A stretch of DNA of 64,000 nucleotides from Chelatococcus albus. GTDB taxonomy: Bacteria > Pseudomonadota > Alphaproteobacteria > Rhizobiales > Beijerinckiaceae. The stretch covers positions 124,001 through 188,000 of the forward strand of contig NZ_JASJEV010000003.1 of the NCBI RefSeq assembly GCF_030067675.1, read 5' to 3'. Below the pieces are notes generated by a model, which worked only from the letters and a program-made list of their open reading frames with translations, had not been told where the DNA came from and ran no database searches. Shown here in pieces: positions 48,291 through 57,629 of the stretch (position 1 is the first letter of the stretch; every line of letters starts with the position of its first letter). Position numbers and translations under genes: made by a program.

Positions 48291-50084
48291 ATGATCGACA
48301 AGCCTCAAGACAAGGGCCGTCGCCCCGCCAAAGGCGGGCGCGCGGGCGGCAGACCATCCCGCGCCGGCGAGCATGCCGGCAAGCGCCCCCGCCCCCACGG
48401 GACCGCGAGCAAGGCCACCGGGCGCGACAAGGCCGGCGCGAAGCATTTCGCCGGCGAGCGCCCGGCGAAGGGCGCCGACCAGAAGACCCGCAAGCCGCGC
48501 CTTGCCGGGCATGGCGGGCCGCGGCGGGCGGAGCGAACCGGCGGCGACCGGCCGCTGCGCCGTGCCGCCGCAACACCGGGCCGCGAGGGCGAGCGCATCG
48601 CCAAGGCGATGGCGCGCGCCGGCGTTGCCTCGCGCCGCGACGCGGAGGAGATGATCGCCGCAGGCCGCGTGGCCGTGAACGGCAGGATCATCGACACCCC
48701 GGCCATCCTTGTCGGCCCGATGGACCGGATCACGATCGACGGCGCGCCAATGCCGGCGAAGGAGCGCACACGTCTGTGGCTCTACCACAAGCCTGCCGGA
48801 CTCGTGACGACGGCGCACGACCCGGAGGGGCGGCCGACCGTCTTCGACAATCTGCCCGAGGATCTGCCCCGCGTCGTCTCCGTCGGGCGGCTCGACATCA
48901 ACACCGAAGGGCTTCTGCTCCTCACCAACGACGGCGGCCTCGCCCGCGTGCTCGCCCATCCCGGCACGGGCTGGCTGCGCCGCTACCGCGTGCGCGCCTT
49001 CGGCTCGGTGACACAGGGAGAGCTCGATCGACTCGCCGAGGGCGTCACCGTCGAGGAGATGCACTACGGCCCGGTGGAGGCGAAGCTCGAGCGCGAGCAG
49101 GGCGACAACGTCTGGCTCTCCGTCGGCCTGCGCGAGGGCAAGAACCGCGAGGTCAAGCGCATCCTCGAATATCTCGGCCTCCGGGTGAACCGGCTCATCC
49201 GCGTCTCTTTCGGCCCCTTCCAGCTCGGCGACCTCGCCGAGGGCGCGGTGGAAGAGGTGCGCACCCGCGTGCTCAAGGACCAGCTCGGCGACAAGCTCGC
49301 GGCCGAAGCCGGCGCCGATTTCGAGGCCCCCGCCGTGAACCGCGTGCGTGAGCCCGCGCCGGCCCGCGGTCGCGACGAGCGCCGCGGCCGGACCGTCGAG
49401 CGCGACGAGCACGGCTCGCATCGCGGACGCCGCCGGGACGATCACCGCCCGGTATACGGCGAGCGGATGCACGCGGGCGAACGCAAGCATCCGGCGCAGG
49501 CGGCGCCGCGACCCCAGGCCGAGCGCGGCACCGCGACGCGCAGCATCTGGCGCGACCAGGAGGCGGAGAACGCCCGGCCGCACGGCACCCGCAAGCCCCG
49601 CCGCGGTGCGGACGCCCGTACGGAACGCGCCGTGAGCGGGGAGAAGCCGCATATGCGTGCCGGCGCCGTGGCCGATCCCAAGGGCCGGCGCATTCTCGTC
49701 GAGCGCGTGGTGGCCGAGCCGAAGCCCGAGCCGCGTGGCCACCAGCCGCGTGGCGAAGGCTTGGGCGAGCGCAGCGCGCACCCGGCACGCGGGGAGGCTC
49801 CGCCCGGCAGTCGTCACCGCCGGAGCGAGGCCTCACGCGGGCCACAGCGCGGCGCCGAAGGCCGGCCCACCCGAGGGTTCGACCGACCGGGCTCGCAGCA
49901 GCCCAAGCCGCGGCGCCCCGGCGAACGCGCGAAGAGCGCCGGACACGCAGAGGCCGGCGGCTTCCGCCGCAAGGGCGAGAGCTTCGCCGGCAAGGCGGGT
50001 CGCGGGACCAGGGAGCCCGGGAAGCGGCCGAGAGGCGGGCCGGGCAAGCCCTCCGCCGGTCCCGGCAAGCCCCGCCGGCGGTGA
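48291..50084 (+). CDS. rluB: 23S rRNA pseudouridine synthase of the RluB/RsuA family with long basic tail
   Basis: A 597-residue protein. A basic, disordered N-terminus (1-95) is followed by an S4 RNA-binding domain (about 100-150) and the RsuA/RluB catalytic domain (160-335), with the catalytic aspartate D202 in GRLDINTEGLLL. The last ~260 residues are a low-complexity Arg/Gly/Pro/His tail. It would convert a 23S rRNA uridine (U2605 for RluB) to pseudouridine. The enzyme core is about 240 residues, so over half the protein is disordered. The frame open to 47853 overlaps tadA; ATG 48291 is the start. rsmD follows by ten bases. Confidence 0.92.
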   Translation: MIDKPQDKGRRPAKGGRAGGRPSRAGEHAGKRPRPHGTASKATGRDKAGAKHFAGERPAKGADQKTRKPRLAGHGGPRRAERTGGDRPLRRAAATPGREGERIAKAMARAGVASRRDAEEMIAAGRVAVNGRIIDTPAILVGPMDRITIDGAPMPAKERTRLWLYHKPAGLVTTAHDPEGRPTVFDNLPEDLPRVVSVGRLDINTEGLLLLTNDGGLARVLAHPGTGWLRRYRVRAFGSVTQGELDRLAEGVTVEEMHYGPVEAKLEREQGDNVWLSVGLREGKNREVKRILEYLGLRVNRLIRVSFGPFQLGDLAEGAVEEVRTRVLKDQLGDKLAAEAGADFEAPAVNRVREPAPARGRDERRGRTVERDEHGSHRGRRRDDHRPVYGERMHAGERKHPAQAAPRPQAERGTATRSIWRDQEAENARPHGTRKPRRGADARTERAVSGEKPHMRAGAVADPKGRRILVERVVAEPKPEPRGHQPRGEGLGERSAHPARGEAPPGSRHRRSEASRGPQRGAEGRPTRGFDRPGSQQPKPRRPGERAKSAGHAEAGGFRRKGESFAGKAGRGTREPGKRPRGGPGKPSAGPGKPRRR

Positions 50085-50094
50085 GGCGGGACCC

Positions 50095-50658
50095 ATGAGG
50101 ATCGTCGCCGGGCGCTTCAAGGGCCGCGCGCTCGCCGGCCCGCGGACGAACGCCATCCGCCCGACATCCGATCGCCTGCGCGAGACGATCTTCAACGTGC
50201 TCGCGCATGCCTATGGCGATCCCGTCACGGGCGCGCGCGTGCTCGACCTCTTCGCCGGCACCGGCGCCATGGGGCTCGAAGCCGTCTCGCGCGGCGCCGC
50301 CTTCGCCCTCCTCGTCGACGACGGCGCGGAGGCGCGCGGCCTCATCCGCGCCAATGTGGAAGCGCTCGGCGCGGCGGGCCTGACGCGCGTCTACCGGCGC
50401 GACGCCACGCGGCTCGGGCCGGTGACGCCGCTCGAACCCTTCTCTCTTGCCTTCTGCGATCCGCCCTACGGCAAGGGCCTCGCCGAAGAAGCGCTCGCCT
50501 CGGCCCGCGACGGCGGCTGGCTCAGCCCAGGCGCACTCGTCGTCGTCGAGGAGGCGGCGGACGCCGCGCTCGCTCTGCCCGAAGGCTTCGAGGAGCTGGA
50601 GCGACGGGAATACGGCGACACGCAGGTGCTCATCGGCCGCCGCCATCCCTCACCCTGA
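50095..50658 (+). CDS. rsmD: 16S rRNA (guanine966-N2)-methyltransferase
   Basis: A 187-residue SAM-dependent methyltransferase that modifies G966 of 16S rRNA. The SAM motif DLFAGTGAMG is at 51-60, and the catalytic DPPY at 122-125 (FCDPPYG). MRIVAGRFKGRAL is the standard N-terminus and the ATG has a GAGGCGGG site upstream. It is just ten bases after the rluB gene, so the two rRNA-modifying enzymes form a pair. It converges on the degraded mazF. Confidence 0.95.
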   Translation: MRIVAGRFKGRALAGPRTNAIRPTSDRLRETIFNVLAHAYGDPVTGARVLDLFAGTGAMGLEAVSRGAAFALLVDDGAEARGLIRANVEALGAAGLTRVYRRDATRLGPVTPLEPFSLAFCDPPYGKGLAEEALASARDGGWLSPGALVVVEEAADAALALPEGFEELERREYGDTQVLIGRRHPSP

Positions 50659-51291
50659 AGCTCGCGGGCCACGACTGAAGCGGCATGACGTGGTCCTCAC
50701 CGGAATTCGAACATCTCCACCAGCTTCGCCGCGAGCTTTTCGGCCGTCCGCCGATCCAGCATGCCCACACGACGGACGAGGCGGGATTTGTCGACACTCC
50801 GGATGTGATCCGTCAGGAACTCGCCCGTCACGCCGGCGAAGGCGACCGGCACGCGATGGGGGTAACCCTTCGGCTGCGAGGTCAGTGGCACAACGATCCG
50901 CGTGTACAAGAGCCCGTTCATTTCGTCTGGCGAGACAACGGCGCAAGGCCGCGTCTTGGCGACTGCCGATCCTTTGATGGGTCGAGGGCGACGAGATAAA
51001 CGTCGAAACGACAGGCTCTTCGGGCCATTCGAAATCTTCCGGCCAAGCCCACTCTTCATTAAGCAATTCGCTCGGAAGGTCGAGCCATTCCATACGGTTC
51101 TCCGTATCCGGGCCGAGAGCCGCGATCGCCTCGGCCCAGCCTTCCCGTAGATGCGGGCGGGCGGGCATGAGCACGATGCGCCCCTTCTCCACCTCGATCT
51201 CGACATCCTCGCCGATGCCGGAGGCTTCGAGAACGGGCTTGGGAAGGCGCACGCCCTTGGAATTGCCGATCTTGATGATCCTGGCACGCAT
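50650..51291 (-). CDS. mazE: MazE/AbrB-type antitoxin with lost stop codon
   Basis: A SpoVT/AbrB-fold antitoxin in its first ~89 residues: MRARIIKIGNSKGVRLPKP is the DNA-binding swapped hairpin, and the C-terminal toxin-binding tail is acidic and Trp-rich (NEEWAWPEDFEWP). MazE proteins of this type usually end at EW, overlapping the toxin start; here TGG is followed by CCC instead of a stop, so the frame runs on through the mazF region to 50650, giving 213 residues of which the last ~125 have no antitoxin homology. The start ATG 51291 is 55 bases from mutL. Confidence 0.65.
   Translation of the reverse strand: MRARIIKIGNSKGVRLPKPVLEASGIGEDVEIEVEKGRIVLMPARPHLREGWAEAIAALGPDTENRMEWLDLPSELLNEEWAWPEDFEWPEEPVVSTFISSPSTHQRIGSRQDAALRRCLARRNERALVHADRCATDLAAEGLPPSRAGRLRRRDGRVPDGSHPECRQIPPRPSCGHAGSADGRKARGEAGGDVRIPVRTTSCRFSRGPRASG
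50697..51028 (-). pseudogene. mazF: mazF/pemK toxin gene with a -1 frameshift
   Basis: A MazF/PemK-type endoribonuclease toxin in two frames. ATG 51028 (GGAAG ribosome site six bases before) starts MARRACRFDVYLVALDPSK, the normal N-terminus. At about 50972 the frame changes; the rest, GSAVAKTRPCAVVSPDEMN through to AEKLAAKLVEMFEFR, continues in another frame to the stop at 50697. One G seems missing from an AAAGG run (AAAGGG expected), so the toxin is inactive unless there is slippage. About 110 residues would result, the usual length. A sequencing error in the run cannot be excluded. Confidence 0.75.
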
Positions 51292-51345
51292 GACGGATCT
51301 CCTGCGGACCCGCAATGCAAGTCCGCCTCGGAGGGGCGCGAAGCC

Positions 51346-53181
51346 CTACCGTCGCCCGAAGAGCCGCTCGATGTCGGCAAGCTTCAGCTCGACATAGGTC
51401 GGGCGGCCGTGATTGCACTGGCCGGAATGCGGCGTCACCTCCATCTCGCGCAGGAGGGCGTTCATCTCCTCCGGCCTGAGCCGCCGGCCCGAGCGTACCG
51501 AGCCGTGGCAGGCCATCGTCGCGAGCACGTGGTCGAGCCGCGCCTCGAGCGCCGCCGCCTGCCCCCATTCGGCGAGCGCATCCGCGACATCGCGTACCAG
51601 CGTCTTGATGTCGCCGCCGGCGAGCGCCGCCGGCACCTCGCGCACCGCCACCGCGCCGGGCCCGAAGCCCTCGACGACGAGGCCGAGGCTTTCGAGCGTC
51701 CCGGCATGGGCGGCGAGCTGGTCGGCATCGGCCGGGTCGAGGTCCACCACCTCGGGAATGAGCAGGAGCTGGCGGGCGATCCCACTCGCGGCGCGCTCGC
51801 GCTTCAGCCGCTCGTAGACGAGGCGTTCGTGCGCCGCATGCTGATCGACGATCACGAGGCCGTCGCGCGTCTGCGCAATGATGTAGTTCTCGTGGATCTG
51901 CGCGCGGGCGGCTCCGAGCGGCTGGTCGAGCGCTTCGGGCTCCGGCTCGGCGAGCGCCGCGCGCGCGTCGGCCGAAGGCGCGGCGAGATCGGGCAGGCGC
52001 GCCTGCCCGCCCTCCCCGAGACCCGTGCCGGCGGGTGCGAACGGCGCCTGCCAGCCTGAGAAGGAGGAGGCCGCCGGCGGCGCCCGCACGGGAGCCGGCG
52101 GGGCGGCAAGGATCGGGCCCGGCGGCGGCAACGTCCGGCGCAAGGCGTCGAGGGTGCGGGCGCCGCCCGTCGTGGCCGCGCGATGGCCGGCGCGCGTCAG
52201 CGCCTCCTTCAGAGCGCCGACGACAAGGCCGCGCACGAGGCCGGGATCGCGGAAGCGCACCTCCGTCTTCGCCGGATGCACGTTCACGTCGACCGCGCGC
52301 GGATCGCAGCCGATGGCGATGACGAGCGCCGGATGCCGGTCGGACGGCAGGAAGTCCATGTAGGCCGCGCGGACCGCACCGAGGATGAGCTTGTCGCGGA
52401 TAGGCCGCCCGTTGACCGTGCAGTGGATGTGCGCCGCCGTGCCGCGGTGATAGGTCGGCAGGCCGGCGAAGCCCTGCAGGGTGATGCCCTCGCGCGTCGC
52501 CTCGATCGGGCAGGCGTTGGGCGCGAAATCCGGTCCGAGCAGACGGCCGAGACGGCGAAGCAGCGCCCCGGGCCCCTTGCCCTCGGCCGGCAGGTCGATC
52601 GGCGTCAGGTGCTCGCCGGCGACCGTGAAGCGCACGGCCGGGTGGGCCATGGCGAGGCGTTTGACCGCCTCGGCGACCGCCTGGGCCTCGGCCCGGTCCG
52701 TCTTCAGGAACTTGAGGCGTGCGGGCGTCGTGAGGAAGAGGTCGCGCACCTCCACGCGCGTGCCGCGCCGCGCCGCTGCCGGCCGCACCGGCCCCTTCAG
52801 CCCTCCATCGACGACGATCTCCCAGCCGTTGGGCTCGCCCTCCGCCCGCGTGACGATGGACAGTCGCCCCACCGAACCGATGGACGGCAGGGCCTCACCG
52901 CGAAAGCCGAGCGTGTCGATGGCGAAGAGATCGCCCGTCGGCAGCTTCGACGTTGCGTGCCGCTCGACGGCGAGCGCGAGATCCTCCGCCCCCATGCCGG
53001 CGCCGTCGTCGGTGACGCGGATGAGGCGACGGCCGCCGGCCTCGACCACGACCTCGATGGAGCCCGCGCCCGCATCGAGGGCGTTCTCCACGAGCTCCTT
53101 GACCGCCGCCGCCGGCCGCTCGACGACCTCGCCGGCGGCGATGCGATCGACGAGAACGGGATCAAGCCGGCGGACGGCCAT
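51346..53181 (-). CDS. mutL: DNA mismatch repair protein MutL (with endonuclease domain)
   Basis: A 611-residue MutL. The N-terminal GHKL ATPase has catalytic E29 ([11 protein letters not shown]), TDDGAGM near 58-63 and GFRGEAL at 92-98. A Pro/Ala linker (about 330-430) leads to the C-terminal dimer and nickase domain with [22 protein letters not shown] and [10 protein letters not shown], the metal-binding endonuclease motifs expected in bacteria without MutH. ATG 53181 has CGGAG seven bases before. It is 38 bases after pgi and 55 before mazE. mutL and rsmD, often near each other in Alphaproteobacteria, are separated by mazEF here. Confidence 0.97.
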   Translation of the reverse strand: MAVRRLDPVLVDRIAAGEVVERPAAAVKELVENALDAGAGSIEVVVEAGGRRLIRVTDDGAGMGAEDLALAVERHATSKLPTGDLFAIDTLGFRGEALPSIGSVGRLSIVTRAEGEPNGWEIVVDGGLKGPVRPAAARRGTRVEVRDLFLTTPARLKFLKTDRAEAQAVAEAVKRLAMAHPAVRFTVAGEHLTPIDLPAEGKGPGALLRRLGRLLGPDFAPNACPIEATREGITLQGFAGLPTYHRGTAAHIHCTVNGRPIRDKLILGAVRAAYMDFLPSDRHPALVIAIGCDPRAVDVNVHPAKTEVRFRDPGLVRGLVVGALKEALTRAGHRAATTGGARTLDALRRTLPPPGPILAAPPAPVRAPPAASSFSGWQAPFAPAGTGLGEGGQARLPDLAAPSADARAALAEPEPEALDQPLGAARAQIHENYIIAQTRDGLVIVDQHAAHERLVYERLKRERAASGIARQLLLIPEVVDLDPADADQLAAHAGTLESLGLVVEGFGPGAVAVREVPAALAGGDIKTLVRDVADALAEWGQAAALEARLDHVLATMACHGSVRSGRRLRPEEMNALLREMEVTPHSGQCNHGRPTYVELKLADIERLFGRR

Positions 53182-53218
53182 CGGCTGCTCCGAGCGTGAA
53201 GCGGACGCAGGGCAGGCC

Positions 53219-54544
53219 TCAGCCCCGCCCCTCCGCGAGATACTTCTTGGCGAGGATCTTCGCTTCCTCGACGGCCGGCTGGTCGAAGGGATCGACGCCG
53301 AGCGCATAGCCGGTGAGGATCGTCTCCAGCATGAAATGCATGAGCAGTCCGCCGAGGCTCTTCTCGTCGAGGCGCGGCACGTGGATATGGCGCACTGGGC
53401 AGCCGTTCTTGGCGAAGGTATCGATCATGGCAAGCCCCTGGGCCGCCACGAGATCGCCGATGGTCTTCGCCGCGAAACCCGGCTCGCCGGCGCGCGCAGC
53501 GAGCTCGGCATCCATGCTCGGCCCCTTGCCGGCGACGCCCGTCGTCACGACTGTGAAGAGCTTGTCCTTGGGGCCGGCGAGATAGAGCTGCTGCTGGCTG
53601 TGCTGATCGACCGGACCAAGCGCACCCACCGGCTGCGTGCCCTTGCCGCCCTTGCCGAGGCTCTCGGCCCACAGCTGCACCCACCAGCGCGTGAAGCGCT
53701 CGAGCCGGTCGGCGTAGCCCATGAAGACGGAAATGGCCTTGCCTTCCAGGGCCGCTGCGACGTTGAGGGCCGCGCCGACGGCCGCCGGGATCTCGCGCGC
53801 CGGGCTCCCTGAGGGCACGCCCTGGAGCGACTGGCTCGCGCCGCGGCGGATGGCGGCGATGTCGAGCCCGAGCACCGCTGCCGGCAGCAGGCCGACGTTG
53901 GTGAGCACGGAATAGCGCCCGCCGATGCCGGTATGGTGGTCGAGGAACGGCGCGCCCTCCGGTTCGAGCAGGGCACGCAGGGCATTGCGCCTGGCGCCTT
54001 CCTTCTGCGGCTCGGACAGGCCGAGGAAGAACTCGCCCGCCATGGCGCGCAGGCCCGCCCGGTCGAGGGCGCCGAGCACCGCGATGGCCTGCATGAGGGT
54101 CTCCCCCGTGCCGCCCGACTTCGAGATGGCGGCGAATCGACTCGTTGCGAGCGGCAGGCGCTGCAACAGGCCCTCGAAGGTCAGCGGATCGAGATTGTCG
54201 AGGAAGTGGACGCGCGGCCCCTCGGCGAAGCGCCCCAGCGCCGGCACGGCGTAGTCCCTGAGCTGCGCGAGCGCCTGGCCGCCGAGGCTGGAGCCGCCCG
54301 TGCCGAGGAAGATCACGTCGGTTGCCCCCTTGCACAGGCGCTCGGCCGCCGCGGTGACCGCAGGCAGGTCGTCCGTCGCCGTCGGCATGGCGAGGAGCGG
54401 CAGCCTGCCGGCGCGGCGCTCCTCGCGCAGACGGCCCAGCGCCCGCTCAACGGCGACGAGCGCCGCGTCGAGCGCGGTATCGGAAAGGCCGTCGCCTCCG
54501 ATCTTGGAAGCGAGCGCGAGGTCGATCGACTGCGTGAAGCCCAT
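53219..54544 (-). CDS. pgi: glucose-6-phosphate isomerase
   Basis: A 441-residue phosphoglucose isomerase of the shorter bacterial type, interconverting glucose-6-phosphate and fructose-6-phosphate. SIS-domain features include [31 protein letters not shown], the [20 protein letters not shown] block and the C-terminal [23 protein letters not shown] 54544 has AGAGG just upstream; the open frame extends to 54640 without homology. In this window it complements the gluconeogenic FBPA/P enzyme. Confidence 0.95.
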   Translation of the reverse strand: MGFTQSIDLALASKIGGDGLSDTALDAALVAVERALGRLREERRAGRLPLLAMPTATDDLPAVTAAAERLCKGATDVIFLGTGGSSLGGQALAQLRDYAVPALGRFAEGPRVHFLDNLDPLTFEGLLQRLPLATSRFAAISKSGGTGETLMQAIAVLGALDRAGLRAMAGEFFLGLSEPQKEGARRNALRALLEPEGAPFLDHHTGIGGRYSVLTNVGLLPAAVLGLDIAAIRRGASQSLQGVPSGSPAREIPAAVGAALNVAAALEGKAISVFMGYADRLERFTRWWVQLWAESLGKGGKGTQPVGALGPVDQHSQQQLYLAGPKDKLFTVVTTGVAGKGPSMDAELAARAGEPGFAAKTIGDLVAAQGLAMIDTFAKNGCPVRHIHVPRLDEKSLGGLLMHFMLETILTGYALGVDPFDQPAVEEAKILAKKYLAEGRG

Positions 54545-54700
54545 GCCACCCTCTGTCCAGTTGTCGGATTGAAACGCGCGAATGCGGGTCGGAAGGACGA
54601 TAACGGGCGCTACGACCTCCCGCCACCCCTCGCCACGCATGGAGCATGGCGCCCCCCTGGAGACAGGCGAGGCGCCGATAGCCGGGCGCTGCGGGCGCCG

Positions 54701-55987
54701 TCAGAGGCCGACGGGGCGCCCGGCAACGACCACGAGCAGCTCGCCGGCCCCGTAGAGCCGTTGCGCCGCCCGGCGCAAGTCCTCCGCCGTGACCGCCGCC
54801 ACGAGATCGTTGCGGCGGTCGATATAGTCGATGCCGAGCCCTTCGAGCGCGATCTGCACGAGCTGGCTCGCGATCTTCGTCGAGGTATCGAAATTCAGGG
54901 CGTAGGAGCCGATGAGATACTGCTTGGCCTTGGCGAGTTCGTCAGCGCTCGGCCCCTCGGCCAGGAGCTTGCCGATCTCCTCGCGGATGACGGCCAGCGA
55001 TTCGGCCGCACGCTCGTTCTTGGTCGCGGTGCCGCCGGTGAACATAGCCGCCCGGCGCAGCGGCATCAGGCCCGTCGACACGCCGTAGGCCAGGCCGCGC
55101 TTCTCGCGTACTTCCTGGAAGAGGCGCGAGGTGAAGGCACCGCCGCCGAGGATGTGGTTGAGCACGAAGGCCGGCATGAAATCGGGGTCGCGCCGCGCAA
55201 TCCCCGGCCCGCCGAAGCGGATGACCGACTGTGGCACGTCGACATCAACGACAGTGCGGCTGCCGAGGCCGTCCGGCGCAATCTCCGGCACCTCTACGAG
55301 GTCGGCCGTTGCCGGCAGGGCGCCGAACACCGCGTCGAGATGGCGAGCGAGCGTCGCGGCATCGATGGCGCCGACGACCGAGACGACGAGATTGGAGCGC
55401 GCCAGCCCGCGGCGCCGCAGGTCATCGAGATCGGCGCGCCCGACTGCCTCCACGCTGTCGAGCGTGCCGCGGATGGGGTGGCCATAGGGGTGGTTCGGGA
55501 AGGCGGCCGCGAAGAAGGCGCGGTTTGCCAGCGTATCGGGATCCTTTGCCTCGTGGCGGAGACCCGCGAGCACCTGGGCGCGCACGCGCTCGACGGCAGC
55601 CGTATCAAGCCGGGGCTCGCAGAGGGCGAGCCGCAGCAGCGCGAAGGCCTCGTCGGCATGACGGGCGAGGGTCTTCAGCGAGCCACGCCAGGCATCCCTG
55701 TCGGCCGTGAAATGCAGCTCGATCGCCTTCTCGGCGAGCTTCTCCTGAAAGGCGTCGGCATCATAGGGTCCGGCGCCCTCGTCGAGAAGGCTCGCAAGCA
55801 GGTAGCCGGCACCGTGCTTGCCGGCCGGATCCTGCGCCGCGCCGCCGACGAAGGCGATCTCCATGGCGATCAGCGGAACGGCGTGCTCCTCGACAAGCCA
55901 GGCCTCGATCCCGCCCGGCGAGACGACGCGCTCGATCATCCTCGGTGAGGCGGAGACGGCGGTCGTGGCGCCGGCGGCGAAAGTCAT
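54701..55987 (-). CDS. M16 family protein lacking the zinc motif
   Basis: A 428-residue M16B-family protein. The position of HxxEH reads HGAGYLLASLLDEG, so the metal-binding residues are missing. The substrate-binding glycine-rich loop (ILGGGAFTSRLFQEVREKRGLAY) is kept. This matches the non-catalytic partner of an M16 heterodimer, and the adjacent upstream gene (51 bases) encodes the catalytic one. ATG 55987 is preferred over a GTG 42 bases earlier. No clear signal peptide, although a hydrophobic stretch is present early. Confidence 0.92.
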   Translation of the reverse strand: MTFAAGATTAVSASPRMIERVVSPGGIEAWLVEEHAVPLIAMEIAFVGGAAQDPAGKHGAGYLLASLLDEGAGPYDADAFQEKLAEKAIELHFTADRDAWRGSLKTLARHADEAFALLRLALCEPRLDTAAVERVRAQVLAGLRHEAKDPDTLANRAFFAAAFPNHPYGHPIRGTLDSVEAVGRADLDDLRRRGLARSNLVVSVVGAIDAATLARHLDAVFGALPATADLVEVPEIAPDGLGSRTVVDVDVPQSVIRFGGPGIARRDPDFMPAFVLNHILGGGAFTSRLFQEVREKRGLAYGVSTGLMPLRRAAMFTGGTATKNERAAESLAVIREEIGKLLAEGPSADELAKAKQYLIGSYALNFDTSTKIASQLVQIALEGLGIDYIDRRNDLVAAVTAEDLRRAAQRLYGAGELLVVVAGRPVGL

Positions 55988-56039
55988 GAGGCTCTCCGAT
56001 GTCGACGGGCGGCCCGTGGCCGCTTCCACTCAACCGTTC

Positions 56040-57371
56040 TCAGGGGGAATCGGGCAGAAGGTAGCCGGTCACGGCGCGCCGGCGGTCGAGGAAGCGCGTC
56101 GCCGCCTCGTACACCGCGTCAGCCGTCACCGCCTCGATGCGCGTCGGCCAGGCGGCAACATCCTCGACCGTCTCGCCGATGGCGAGCGCCGAGCCGTAGA
56201 GGCGCGCGAGATGGGCCTGGCTGTCCTGGGCATAGATGATGTCGGCGACGGCGCGGGTCTTGGCGCGCGTGAGCTCGTTCGCCGACACGCCGCGGGCGAC
56301 GAAGGCGGCCACCGTCTCGTCGATGGCGGCCTCCAGCGTCTCGAGCGACACGCCCGGACGCGGCGCCGCATGCATGCCGAAACGGGCATCGTCGAGCATC
56401 GTCGAGAAATAGTAGGCGCCCGCGCCCACGGCGAGTTCCTTCTCCAGAACGAGCGTGCGGTACAGAACCGAGGTCTGGCCGCCGCCGAGGATCTCGGCGA
56501 GCAGCTCGAGCGCATAGGCCTCGCCGTCGGCCTGGGTGCGCGACGAGGGCACGAGCCATGCCCGCTGCAGCAGCGGCTGCTCGACCTTGGCGTCTGCAAC
56601 GCTGACCCGACGCATGGCGCGGATTTCCGGCTCGCGGGGACGATGCCGCTCGGGGCGCGCGCCGCGGGGCGCGATGCGGCCGTAAGTGTCCTCGGCGAGC
56701 CGGCGCACCCCTTCCGCCTCCACGTCGCCGGCGACGACGAGGATGGCGTTCTCCGGCGTGTAGAAGCGCCGGTAGTAGGCGAGCGCGTCGTCGCGGCGCA
56801 GCCCCTCGATCTCGTGCATCCAGCCGATGATCGGCGTGCCGTAGGGGTGGTGCACATAGAGCGCCGCCGCCATGGCCTCGGCGAGCTGGGCAGAGGGGTC
56901 CGTGTCGACGCGCATGCGCCGCTCTTCCAGCACCACGTCCCGCTCGGGATCGACCACCGCGTCGTCCAGCACGAGGCCGGTCATGCGGTCGGCCTCGAAG
57001 GCCATCATGGTGCCGAGGTGTTCCTTGGCAACGCGCTGGAAATAGGCGGTGTAGTCATAGGACGTGAAGGCGTTCTCCTGCCCGCCGAGGCTCGCCACGA
57101 TCTTGGAGAACTCGCCTGCCGGATGGCGCTCGGTGCCCTTGAACATCAGGTGTTCGAGGAAATGCGCGATGCCGGACTTCGTCTGCGGGTCGTCGCCCGA
57201 GCCGTTGCGGTACCAGACCATATGGGTCGCGACCGGCACGCGCCGATCCGGGATGACGACGACATCAAGGCCGTTGCCGAGCGTGAAAGTCGTGACGGTT
57301 GGGCCTTCCGCTTCCCCGGCCGCTGCAGCGACCCCGGCCTTCAGTCCCGCGACGGCAGGAAAATCGATCAT
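56040..57371 (-). CDS. M16 family zinc metallopeptidase (catalytic)
   Basis: A 443-residue M16B peptidase with an intact inverted zinc motif H70-FLE-H74 (AHFLEHLMFKGT). The second half keeps the glycine-rich loop ILGGGQTSVLYRTLVLEKEL. It pairs with the following inactive M16 gene, like the two subunits of mitochondrial processing peptidase. ATG 57371 has GGAAG upstream. The two hairpins at 57440-57524 lie in its leader. In Alphaproteobacteria this pair usually follows lspA, as here. Confidence 0.94.
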   Translation of the reverse strand: MIDFPAVAGLKAGVAAAAGEAEGPTVTTFTLGNGLDVVVIPDRRVPVATHMVWYRNGSGDDPQTKSGIAHFLEHLMFKGTERHPAGEFSKIVASLGGQENAFTSYDYTAYFQRVAKEHLGTMMAFEADRMTGLVLDDAVVDPERDVVLEERRMRVDTDPSAQLAEAMAAALYVHHPYGTPIIGWMHEIEGLRRDDALAYYRRFYTPENAILVVAGDVEAEGVRRLAEDTYGRIAPRGARPERHRPREPEIRAMRRVSVADAKVEQPLLQRAWLVPSSRTQADGEAYALELLAEILGGGQTSVLYRTLVLEKELAVGAGAYYFSTMLDDARFGMHAAPRPGVSLETLEAAIDETVAAFVARGVSANELTRAKTRAVADIIYAQDSQAHLARLYGSALAIGETVEDVAAWPTRIEAVTADAVYEAATRFLDRRRAVTGYLLPDSP

Positions 57372-57439
57372 CGGCAAGCTTCCAGCTCAAGGGCGCGACG
57401 CTTGGCTGCGCCGCCTCGTCGGCGTACGCGCGGCGCACG

Positions 57440-57524
57440 CCTGCACCGATCCGGTGGGATCGGTGCAGGGGACCACCCCTCGTCCCGCCCGGATCAGGCC
57501 CGACCGGATGCGGCCGGACGGGCC
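57440..57524. repeat. two tandem intergenic hairpins
   Basis: First: CCTGCACCGATC (57440-57451), six-base loop, GATCGGTGCAGG (57458-57469), a perfect 12-bp stem. Second: GGCCCG-A-CCGG (57497-57507), loop ATGCGG, CCGG-A-CGGGCC (57514-57524), with one A-A mismatch. No T tract follows. They lie between the secreted hypothetical gene and the M16 peptidase gene and may end or stabilise transcripts. Confidence 0.45.
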
Positions 57525-57629
57525 CTGTCTCGACCGCCCGCCACGCCTGCTCGCCGGGGGGCGGTCAACTTTCACAACGTCAGAGTGTCCGCCGAAGCAA
57601 CATCCACCCCGCCCGGGAGTGATCCAGCG

